Assembly: GCA_026413225.1 (NCBI GenBank)
Contig: CM048554.1
Span: forward strand, 55,077,463 to 55,141,462
Reading direction: 5' to 3'
Length of the DNA: 64,000 bases
From: Otis tarda
Taxonomy: Eukaryota > Chordata > Aves > Otidiformes > Otididae
In this document: positions 53,432-64,000 of the stretch, piece after piece
How the letters are laid out: each line of letters opens with the position of its first letter
Position numbering within the stretch: the stretch's first letter is position 1
Notes under the pieces: model-generated
Databases searched by the model: none
What the model was told of the DNA's origin: nothing
Seen by the model: the letters and a program-made list of their open reading frames with translations, nothing else
Position numbers and translations under genes: made by a program

Positions 53432-53682
53432 GACATGGTAGAAGCTGTGTCAGGGGGGAGTTCAGGTTGGACATTAGGAAAAGTTTCTTCACTGAGAGGG
53501 TCGTTGGTCACTGGAACAGGCTCCCCAGGGAAGCCGTCAAGGCACCAAGCCTGTCAGAGTTCAAGCAGCATTTGGATGAAGCTCTTAGTCATATGCTTTA
53601 GTTTTAGGTAGTCCTGTGAGGGAGCAGAGAGTTTGACTTGATGATCCTTACGGGTTCCCTCCAACTTGACATATTCTATGAC
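53432..53682 (+). mobile_element. CR1 LINE 3'-end fragment of a divergent subfamily
   Basis: TTCAGGTTGGACATTAGGAA and CACTGGAACAGGCTCCCCAG are followed by GTCAGAGTTCAAGCAGCATT, TTAGGTAGTCCTGTGAGGGA and TCCAACTTGACATATTCTAT. This is the 3' end of a CR1 subfamily distinct from the copies at 50-52 kb. Only a single degraded octamer remains at the end. The element is 5'-truncated and without coding capacity. Confidence 0.9.
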
Positions 53683-56600
53683 ACTTCATCTGAAATCAAA
53701 TTCATAAAAACGGGCACAGCAATGGAAAAAAGCCCTCTAAGCAGAAACTGAGATGCCTTGTACCATACCATTTACAATTCTGAGGATGTAGGTGCTCCAC
53801 GGGACACAGTAAAAATATACAGAGATTAGGAAAGTTGCGTTGTGGTTTTGGTGTTTTCCAATCATTCCTACCTCTTAGCCCAGACCTTCTGTACGTTTTA
53901 TATACCCTAGACAGTATGTCTAAATTAGTTTAAGCAAAACTTGCACTGTGCTAAACCATTTTGTTGTGCGGCATCACATATCAGGCCTAAATTGTTCAGT
54001 CCTTGTGTTCTCATTGCAGCAGAGCCCATAGGCGGAAAGAAGGGAAACTAGAAGCAAAAGAAATGCTCACTTGGGAAGCCTGCTGATATTTTCCCAGGTC
54101 AGCAACTCCTTAGGAAGAATGATTTTGGTCCATAATAGGGAGGAAGGATGGAAAAAACTTCACTGCCAGATCCCACTCCCTCCTCTGCCTTTCCTCATGC
54201 AGCACAAGACTTTAAATTATACGAAAAACTTGCATAAAAACTCTTTCTAGCGATCAGTCTTCAACAGCACTGTGAACATAAAATTACAAACACTTTTAGC
54301 TACTAAGAAAGCTACTGCTTGAGTTACTCATATTTTAACCTGACTTAATTGCCTTAAAGTTGAGGATATAATGCAGTAGTTTCCCATTCCTGTCCTAAGT
54401 GGTGGTGTTATCCACAGGCTACGAAAAATTAAACAGCTACAGTAATGTAATGACAGTAGGGTGTTGGGGAGGAGGAAGAAAGAGAGGGAAGGGAGTTCGG
54501 AGGCATCCATTTTTTAAATAAAAAAGATGTTTTATTTTCTGATCTTTTCAATAGATAATGTCCAGTGTTCTGGAAGAATTTTTCTGTCTTTAAGTGTATA
54601 TCTAATTAGATAAAATAGTCGTGACTGCTCAAATAAGGACAGATTATCTAACAGTCAGATAACTAATAGTAAAGGACCCAGGTCTTCCTCCCCACTTACC
54701 CCAGTACAGCACACTGCACCAAACTATTTTACCATCTATGAAAGTGGAAGAATCTTCCACATTCGCTCAAGCTTTAAGGCCTTCAGTGGAAGGCAACAAA
54801 AGCATGAAGTATTCGCTTCAACCAAAACCCTGGTCCATGCAGCACTGGGGAGGAACACCTACTGTTTACACCTCTCGCTGTCCCACCACATTCAAGCGGG
54901 AGAGGAAACCCAGCACAGGCTTGCAGACGCATGCCTTCTGCTCAAAGCAAAAGCAGCTCTCGCTTTGATTGCCATTCCACAGTGTGTCCGCATTGTGCTG
55001 CTGGAAAAAACAACACGTAACAAGTCCAAGGCACAATGTGGGAATGCACAGAGAAAGAAGAGGAATTCAGTAAAGCAACGGGCAAAAAGAAAGGTTTTGC
55101 TAATTAGCAAGATTTATGAACAAGCAGGAGAAAGTATCTTCTCATGTGCAGCCTGCAGTGAGACACACTGTTCAGTTAATTATTGTTAAGTTTACGTCAA
55201 CATATTGTCCCAGAAAAGTAATTACATTTTGCTCTTTTGCACAATGTTTTTGGTCATCTAAAAGCTCCCAGGAATTTTCCTAGCAAAAGGCAGCATTTAC
55301 CTGACTGGGGAAATACGGTTGTCTTTTGATTTCCAGGTTATTGAGAAATCATCAGTTATAAAACACAGCAGAAGAACAGTGAAGCTAAAGAAATCATAAC
55401 AAGGCAATTCCAATTCTTTGCTTTGCTTCTTGTAATTGACAACATTTATGATAACTAACATTGTCTGGAAAAGTACACAAAAAGCATCACAGCACACAGC
55501 TCTTGTTCAAAATTGCTGAACAGCAGCACAAAAGCCTACTAGGTAGAGTAGCTAGCCACACTGACTTTAAAATCAACTTTTTGGAGCTGAAAAAATAAAA
55601 AAGGCAACTTCAAATCTCAAGTAACACATACAAGCTAACGATATGTATTCCACACTTCAATAAGGCTTTATCAGGACACAATTCTACACAGAAGAAAATT
55701 ACACAAAAAGGAAAGTCTGCTATTGAACCAGAGAAATGCGCTGTACACAAGAATTTCCTTACAGCCTTGGGGATAAAGCAAATTATAGCCTATGCAGGTT
55801 GAGAATTTGCAGCACTGTACAAAAAAAAAAAACCAATATGCAACAGTAGTTGCAAGTATAAAGCTTTTTAAGTTCTAAGACACTACACTTCTGTTTTCCC
55901 CACCTCAAAAACCTTTAAAAGAAAATAACACTTGAAGTTGAAATTTCTTAAGTGTGTTTTCATTCCAAACGTAATTTGTGAGTAAGCAGACACCTGGGAT
56001 GGAGGTGGCAATGAACAAAAGAGAGAAAGAGGTGTGTTGTACAAAGCAATGTCTTTGTTTGGCTTTCTGCCACAATTGTACGTACATTTCCATAAGCATC
56101 TCAGAAATTAGATATCCCAAAAAGTGTCATGTCTCTGTAGGAAGAATATCATGGCTGATATTGAAAACAAACGTACATCAAGAAAATGGTATCTATGTAT
56201 TTCCTATAGCAAAGCAACAGAACAGCTAGTAATACACTAAGCCTTCCACAAATTCAATAAATGATTCAAAACTGTAGAAACAAGTAGGAAAGTAGAAGGC
56301 CTAACTACGAGATTTCCTTATTATATTACTTCATCTTCCCTCTTTTGTTCCTCTGCGTTATTCACTGGTTTTTCATATCAAAAAGTCTCTTGGTCAAAAA
56401 TAAAAGCACTATTTAGTGTGCCTGTATTCAGCAGCGATCTGGTCCGGACCAGGGCTTTGGAGACAATAGTGAACCAGACGTCCAGGCTTAATAAGGGAAA
56501 TCACTCGGAAGCACACGATCCCACCATATACAAATCACTGAGTTCATTAACAGTTTGTTATTCCAAGTGTTTTGCTGCATAAAATATCCAGAAGGCAGCA

Positions 56601-58182
56601 ACCACACAATTCTGAGTGCTCCTTATTTTAAAGATGGGTAGGTATTAAAAAGATGTTAGCACATAGAAAATCACACAGGAAACCAGGGCTTAAAGTTCCT
56701 ACGTATACACTGTAAGTTTTCATCACTATGGACTGCTAAACAGGTTTCTGCAAATTCAATTAGAATCAGCCATTTTACCATTTTTTCTAGATAGTTTTAT
56801 GTTTAATAACCGAAAGCAAACTAAAAATTAAAAGAGTCTTCACATTTAAAGTAATGGTTTGAGCACGCGAACTAGGAATAAAGAAATGCTTCTTGACATA
56901 ATCTTGTAATGTGCAATCTCTGCTCCTGCCAGGTTTTTTAACCATGCGCATTTCCAGTAATGTAGTTAATAGGAGTATAATGAATTGAACAATTACCATC
57001 TGATTTGGTGAATTCTTTGAGCAAATTACAAAATGAGCTAAGAGATAAAATTCACAAATATAGATTCACAGTAGCACTCCTAATTTAATAGTGAAACATC
57101 CTATTCAGCCTATTTATTAGATTGATTCAAGCTATTTGTAAGGTGTCTATAGAAACACTGGTGTGCTTTCGCTACTGCCTTGCCCTATTAGACTCTGAAC
57201 ATTAATCTACATCTGTTTTTAAATTATTTTTATGGTCACATTCAGTTTATGTTCAGATTATATATTTCATAACAATACCACACATTCTACTTTTTACTTG
57301 GATAGAATATAATCTCTTCCAACATATGGGAAGTCTAAACCTTTTTTCTTACTAAGACAACTCAAGTGAACAGAAATGGTAGAAACACTGAATTTTAAGG
57401 TAACTGAAAAAAAAGAAAAATATTCTGGTTTTACTCTGATCAGTTTTACCTTTGATTTCCTCATAGTTCTCATGCATTTGTTTCTATAGCAAAATATAAT
57501 AAATTTTATATTTATTTAAGTCACATTCAAACATTAACACTTTCTGTATTTCCTTTGCCCTCCTTCATTCTCTTGTGGGAGAGTACAGTATGTGCCAGTA
57601 GAAACCTCTCCTTATTGTTTATAATACGATTAGAAGCTTTTTCAAACAACATTTATAGTACAAGATTCACTTGTCGGGGCAATAACAATGTTGTCAAAAA
57701 GCCAGTCAGATATAGCGGCCTATATCTTAGCTGTGAAAATTTAAGTGTGAAACCTTCTCAAAAGGACATTCCATTGAAGAATCGGTATCTCTCAACCAAA
57801 CCAATACACAAAGGAAAAAATAGTGTGACAGTACGTAGGATAAAATAATGATGGTAGTAGTAGGATATATATGTATACAAAGCACCCAGACAGAGGTATA
57901 CTATGCCCTTGGAAAGCATTCTTTCAATATTCAATCCCTTAATCACAGATCAGAAAGATGCTATTTGGACACTTCATACTCAAATATTCATTCTATTTCC
58001 TAAATTACGTCATTTTTATAGAATATGGACAATCAGATTATTAACTCTACCATTGTATTAGTGCTAGTTACGCAAAATCTTTGTGCTAAAATGCTATGAA
58101 TGCCATTAAGGAACATTACATCTATTCAGTTACAATATCCATCTTAAAATAACACTTCAAATTTGATTTGATGTACTGTGTA

Positions 58183-58218
58183 AAACCAGAACATTACTCA
58201 AAACCACAACATTACTCA
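58183..58218 (+). repeat. Tandem duplication of 18 bp
   Basis: AAACCAGAACATTACTCA and AAACCACAACATTACTCA are adjacent and differ at one base. They are followed by AAACTAAAG twice with one base between (58219-58237). Confidence 0.85.
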
Positions 58219-61200
58219 AAACTAAAGAAAACTAAAGCAAAGGCTTAAACCTCTAGGATGGCTGGAAAGTTTGTTTTTGTAATGCATTTTAAAAATACAT
58301 CAAAGCAGTGAAACACTGCATGAAAACCTAAGTATTAAAAAAGATGAGTCTTGCCCAATACATGTCTGGAGTAAAGCCCCATGTCATTCCAAAATCTCCA
58401 AAGACAGTGAAGAAACTGGCTGTTAGATCATGGGGAAGTGAAAAGACCTCAAAAAATGCATCTGAAAATGGCAGGGTACAGTGCCAGTCTCTCCTATGCA
58501 TGTGTTGTCTTTACTGCAAGTCAGGAATGGTGAGCTATTTAAAATTCAATACCTTTTCGGTAGTCCTGCATCCTCTTCAGATGCTCCATTTTCTTATGGG
58601 AGGATCATGAAAGTAAAGAGCAGAAAAAGGACTGGAGATCAGCTGCCTTACGCAGCAGAAGAGGACCAAACTAATGTCCCTGGCTGCATCTCTGCACTGT
58701 GGTCCCATAAAGGTGGGAGTTTCTCGCACTGCACTCTCAGGCTCTTTTGATGTACATTTTGGAGAGGCAAAGCAGGCAGAGAGAGGCTGGAGTCCTTGTT
58801 ATACAGAAAGGATAAGGAAAGTTTAAATGGACTGTAGGCTAGTATTTTTCCCCCCCTGACAGAGGCGGGAGAATTTCTGTGTTGTTCATCCGCAGTTACT
58901 CCTATTATGTCTTTCCTGAATTATCAAAGACAAGAGCCAGCTGAGAAACAGGCACCTAAGTCTCTTCTTACCCACAAAAAATGCATGTAGAGTTACAGGC
59001 AAATTAAGCTACTTTTTTTTTTAATGCTTCCCTCACACTTAAAACTTCTACAAGAGTCTTGCATCTCTGCCTTCAGAGATGACCAACTGGGAGAATAACA
59101 ACTGTACTTTCCATTAGAGAGCATACTTATACTTTTCAACTTCTACTTTAAAAATTACATAGGACAACAACTCTAAGGTAATCAAGTCTGGCAGCTCATA
59201 ATTGAATTGCTAGAGGACAAAATGTCTCAGCTCCTCAAAACTCTCATTTCAGTGTATTTTAACATAACAAAGGTACTTGGCACATGAGCTATACTAGAAA
59301 GTTCGGAAGGTTACACTTTCAATTTTTTAAACCAATAAACTCTATTGATACGAATTTGGATGTAAATCCAGCTATAACTCGAACAAAGATGCTTTCTGCT
59401 GAAGTATTTATATCGCTGCCTACAGAAGTAGCTGTGGCAGCACAAACACTTTCATGCCAATATAAATGCGTACAGATTCCCCACAGCGTGCTGCTTTAAC
59501 TGTACTCCAATTGAGTTAAGTGCTAAAATTTTCTGAGCTTAGTGACACCAATATTTTACCTCATTGTGGCTGATCCATCATAGCTGTCGGTGTGCATGCT
59601 TTTAGCCCATGGCAAAGACAGGATAATATGAGTTGTTTTGCCTTGCTTCATTGAAAACTAAGATGACTCAAATTACTTTGAATTTGCTTCAGGCGAAGCT
59701 CACGCACATGGACAGCTATAATGGATCAACTGACGTGCTGTAAAAGAGTGGTGGGGCTAAGTCCAGTGCTGAAATGGAGCACAAGTCCTTTTTTTATTTT
59801 TCCCTGGCGCTTAACACAACGAACGCCAAACTTAAATTGAGCCTTTGAGAGCTACAACACAGGAATGACCAGACAACTGGAAAGTAACAACTAAAAAGCT
59901 CCTACATCTTGCCGTCTCTCCAAGAGCAATGTTAGCCACAGAATAACTTGAATACAGGGAGGAAGATTTGGACAGAATTACCCATTTATCTCTGTTCCTA
60001 ACTACTCCAGGTTCATCTGCTTTGCTTATTCTCCTTTTTCACCCTGTCCTTTCCTAACCTGTTCCTGCCCCAATCCACTACAGCTATAACTCCCTCCTTT
60101 AGCGGTCCCAGTGAGCCTTTTTAAATACGGTAAGTCTTCAAGATGTGTCCATCAATGGTGCCTGCAGCAGCTGCATACTTCACATTTGTACGCTGAAATA
60201 TAGTGTTATTTGTCTTTTCCATCCACATTAAGCAAAGCCACAGTGAATTTCACATAGCAGCCATGCACTGACACTAACACCTTTGGTTACCCTCTCTCAT
60301 TTTTCCATCGATTTATCTGAGCGTCCTCAAATTTAAATTTGTTTTCCATGTAGAAGTTGAGGCACTTTTAGCCAACATTTAAAACTGAAATATTACTGCA
60401 AGCCCACCAATAATTAAAATCTAATTTAAAACAACGAACATATGTGAATTGTCCGTCATTAAAATACTTCTCTTTTTCCAGTGAAGTCTTACTGGTTCAT
60501 ATCACAACAAGACTCTTAAAAATGAAACTATTTAGATAAAAAAATTAAAAGGATGCAACTAACTTCTAGTGATTATCTGGTCATCTGACAGTACTGTGTA
60601 CATTCCTTGTTACCTACTCAAACAGTAAGTATTCCATAGCATATGATGAACACAATTGCATCAGAATCTGTATCACTTCCGATGCTATTCCTTATTAATT
60701 GAGAATAAGCGAGAATATAAATTGTACATATCTATTACAAGTACTGTAGAGAAGTCCTGTCTTGTCAGACTACGCTAGAAACTGTCAATGCCATTAGAAA
60801 TTCTCCTTGAAAACTGACACTGCAGAATGTGTCAGTAGTTTCTGGTGATGTCAGATGAGAAACTGCAGCAACAGCTGAGACTAGAGTAGTGCTCCCTCAA
60901 GACGCCAACTTTGGCAAGTTGTACTGAAATGCTGAAAGAATGTTTCTGAATTTGAGATTACTGAAATGTAATACCTCTTTCTGAAAACTTTACTGCACAC
61001 AATTTATCAAGCCAAAGCTACGGTTCCAGGAAGAAAGGACCATCTGTTTTTCTTTGGGCTTCTCTTTTTAAGGCTCACCTTTAATCAATTTAAAGTTTTT
61101 TCATACACTGGAATGCAAAAAATTAATAACTTAAGAACTAGATAAGTGAATCAATGCTTCTCCTTGAAATACTGTCGCCTCTGATTTTAATTATAACTAC

Positions 61201-62259
61201 CTAGAAAAATAACTGCCTACTTGTAATACAGACTCATTAAATCTGATACCTTTACGCTTTTAATCTACAAAAGGGGTGATAAGGACTCTGAACCTACTTG
61301 CCTTCCCAGCTTTGCCCTTCACCTACCATATATACCACTTAGATCAGTATAATCTCTCATAGACTTATTTTTACACCCTAAGTGGGATATTACTTAGAAC
61401 AACAAAGGTGCAATGCTTAATACTTGCAAGGTTTTCAGCAACATGGAAGTTCAAGGGTTGCATTATAAACCTTATCTTACACATAATTTTAAATTAAATG
61501 CTTGTAAAAATAAAACCTTTGAAATAGAAAAAAATGTGCTGAACACAATACAGTATATTCATTCAAATATTTCTCAAACTCAAAGCAAAATTACAATTAG
61601 GTAAAGATTTATTAGAAGTTACATTTAGCCAATATATCAATAGTTCCATAATCCTATACTTTTGACTGTGTACAACTAATTCATATATGTGAAAAGGTTA
61701 AACAAAGACATGATGAAAGTAGCTGTTGCAATTTCCACAAATATTATACCTTAAATGATAAACATCTCAAATACCAACTGTAGCTACAGTACACTGAAAC
61801 TGTCCAGTTGATTTCCAAGTTATCTTCTTGCCTTTAGAAGCTCATAAAATAAACAAGACTTACGTGAAACCATAGGACACAACTTAACAAAACCAAAACC
61901 TAACAAATACTTATTAAAAGTTTATTACAAAACACAGTGGGGTCATTAGAGATAAGTAGTAGAAATTCTACTCTTACTGATAAGATTCAGGGTTGTCCGC
62001 TTTGGATACCATTTTCTGCTATATCACTGCCCCACCAAACTTCAGAGATTCATGATGGCAGACTATGAACAAAGATGGCTCATGGTCTGCTAACACTGAA
62101 CTGCCACAGCTCCATCTGTCTGAGCCTACCCTCTAAACAACTCCTGACACCCTTTCAAGGAATCAAATTTTGCCAAGCATAACATAGCATCCAAGCTCCT
62201 GGAGTGGACCTTCCAATTCTACTAAATGCATTAACAAGCATACATACAAATGCTTTGTT

Positions 62260-62330
62260 CCAAAAAAAAAAAAAAACAAACCCCAAAACCAAACAAAAAA
62301 ACCCAAACCAAAACAAACAAAAAACCCCCA
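62260..62330 (+). repeat. A/C-only low-complexity tract of 71 bp
   Basis: Every base from 62260 to 62330 is A or C. It starts with an A15 run and continues as irregular CAAA, CCAAA and AACCCC units, ending in CCCCCA. The opposite strand is T/G only. Confidence 0.93.
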
Positions 62331-63489
62331 TGTTACTTCTCAGGAGATAAACCTATGAATCTTCTAGATTATACTCCTGGTTCCATCTTCCATCATTGCT
62401 TTAAAAAATTGCCCTTGCAGCTGATTCCAAGATTTCAAAACATCTCTGCTGTATTATAAAGATAACACATTTATCTAAATACATATTTTCTCATTTCCTG
62501 TAATGTTGAGAGAGATGTCTTTTGTCAAGTAAAATTGATCTTCAGTGTTTGACTGTTAGAAAAAAGTATGTTACCTAGTTGCAGCTCTTACTTAAAAGGA
62601 CTAAAGACCCAGCAAGTGAATGCAGTAATAGCGCAACAGTAGGAGAGCTCCTCTGTATGGAATCCTGCCAAAATATTCTGTTCAGATAAATGGCCTGACA
62701 AAAAGGAACCATAAATAAGGTTACTCTTTCGACATCATAAAGTTGACGCATATCCTGCCCAAGCTAGTTTTGCATAAAACAGCAAATAAATCTAAGAGAT
62801 AAATAAAATGCAAAGAGATGCTTTTATTTCAGATAAGTCTGCCTATTTATTCAGAAACCATTTGTACAATACTTTTTGGCCCACCTGAAATGATTCCTTT
62901 GAGTACGTGCAACTCAGATCTGTTTCCAGCCTGCATCACTATAAATACTGATTATTTCATATCCTGAACAGCATATTCTACACAACCAAGTTCAATTTAA
63001 AACTAAAGTTATTAAAATGAACGCTTAACTTTGCAATTGCCTACAAAGCTTTTTCTTTCTTTTTTTTTTAATCTTCTCAATAGCGTAAATTGGATAATGA
63101 AGAAAGAAGCCTGATGAGAGCATTTGCAACGTGGGGGGAAATAGCACCAAATCCAAAGTGTCTAAAGAGATTTTGAAGAGACTTGTAAAATCTTTTTTCA
63201 TAATTTTGAGAAATGCTTTCAGTACGTAAAGCAGAATTATTTTTACCTATAAGCAACAGCAGCACATGTAGTATCTTTAAAAAGAAATGTTTAAGCATTC
63301 TATGATTCTATGTAGTCCCAGTGTCCTCCCGGAGATTTATGGTTTAATCACTCAATATTTTACATATTTTACACAAATAAAAAAAATACTGAAATTGAAT
63401 TTAAACCTATGTCATTTAACAGGGTATGAACAGTGCTGGGCAAAATTTATACACATTTTCCTCTCAAATTAAAGCGTTTAGTGACCTAC

Positions 63490-63688
63490 CAAATCCCGGA
63501 ATGCTTTTGAGACTGGATTTGAGACAGATTTTTTCAAGTCTGAGGTAGCTGTATCGCAGCAGGCAGTTCCACAGGAACATCCAGTCCATTCGTGTGCGAT
63601 GGTTCATGATAATGACACTCCTTTCTCCAGGAACAAATCCGTCACCAGTGACAATCACCTTGGCGCCAAACACCATCTCCAGCAAGGC
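63490..63688 (-). CDS. LCLAT1: LCLAT1 internal coding exon with the HX4D acyltransferase motif
   Basis: This exon encodes 66 residues plus one base of the next codon. It starts after the acceptor ttatttctag and ends at the donor G|gtaggt. The translation matches the vertebrate lysocardiolipin acyltransferase LCLAT1/ALCAT1 (AGPAT family) as I know it. It begins ALLEMVFGAKV, continues through GDGFVPGERSVII, and ends SLKSIPGF. The motif NHRTRMD, with His at exon residue 30 and Asp at 35 (bases 63584-63601), is the HX4D block I catalytic dyad of glycerolipid acyltransferases. The enzyme transfers acyl groups from acyl-CoA to lysocardiolipin and to lysophospholipids such as lysophosphatidylinositol, in ER and mitochondria-associated membranes. 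The exon starts in phase 0 and leaves a single G, which is completed as Gly by the exon at 49623-49769. The N-terminal membrane region must lie in exon(s) above the window. No stops or frameshifts are seen. Gene identity rests on recalled family sequence, not on a search. Confidence 0.95.
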
Positions 63689-64000
63689 CTAGAAATAACA
63701 TCTCAATATTACGGCTTTACTCCCAGAAGAAAAGCATCAGCCCATTAGCAGTAAAAATTAATCTGAATTCTATAATTTCACTTACTCACTCACATTGCCA
63801 CTGGTAAACAAACTTCTGACTGCTTTCAAATAAAGCAGCCAGCTTTCCTGCAGGAACAGTCAGCTGTTTAACAGAAGAGGAAACAACAATAGCACTTCTT
63901 AAAAAGCACTCTTTTACAATCAATGTCTGACGTTAAACATGGGTTTCCCTGTTTTTCCCAGAATACTATTATGTAGGAGTAGAAGCAAGGAAATCAGTAT
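63689..64000 (-). other. LCLAT1: Start-proximal LCLAT1 intron, cut by the window edge
   Basis: This is the 3' end of the intron before the 63490-63688 exon, with the acceptor ttatttctag at its lower end. No upstream coding exon is visible. The N-terminal exon must lie beyond base 64000. Confidence 0.85.

Larger units (their letters stand above)
49770..63489 (-). other. LCLAT1: LCLAT1 intron of 13,720 bp
   Basis: This intron lies between the donor of the 63490-63688 exon and the acceptor of the 49623-49769 exon. It contains three CR1 pieces on the plus strand (50060-51470, 51476-51811 and 53432-53682), an A/C-only tract at 62260-62330, an 18-bp tandem duplication at 58183-58218, and an orphan pair of CR1-type octamers at 63297-63312. 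From 53700 to 62250 I see only AT-rich unique-looking sequence with no supportable gene. Confidence 0.9.

Overview
The window looks like a piece of a bird nuclear chromosome (or, less likely, another sauropsid). It is AT-rich, CpG-poor and almost entirely non-coding. Its interspersed repeats are CR1 non-LTR retrotransposons with the typical ATTCTRTG octamer tails. There is no prokaryotic gene organisation, and the many short open frames are what chance gives in sequence of this composition.

The only gene I can support is LCLAT1 (lysocardiolipin acyltransferase 1, also ALCAT1/AGPAT8), on the minus strand. Three internal coding exons are recognisable, with clean AG/GT borders and compatible phases: 63490-63688 (HX4D catalytic motif), 49623-49769 (block II and the FPEGT motif) and 40968-41084 (block IV region). 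They are separated by introns of 13,720 and 8,538 bp. The 5' coding exon(s) lie above base 64000. The exon or exons encoding the C-terminal half were not found between 1 and 40967, so that stretch is read as the following intron, possibly continuing beyond the window.

Repeats. A 5'-truncated CR1 with most of a reverse-transcriptase domain lies at 50060-51470, antisense to LCLAT1 and only about 290 bp from the acceptor of the middle exon. It is followed head-to-tail by an older CR1 3' end (51476-51811). Other CR1 pieces are a two-part composite at 36402-37015, a minus-strand 3' end at 27927-28099 and a divergent 3' end at 53432-53682. Homopolymer and simple tracts are scattered through the introns.

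Non-coding signals worth checking are an AT-rich perfect palindrome between 15-bp direct repeats next to a CR1 truncation point (28100-28202), two long hairpins (15931-15994 and 20558-20587), a perfect CRE palindrome (9174-9181), an E-box plus X-box-like cluster (42041-42064), and stretches rich in homeodomain-type motifs that resemble conserved non-coding elements. I found no RNA gene, CRISPR array, operon or evidence of a new biological system.
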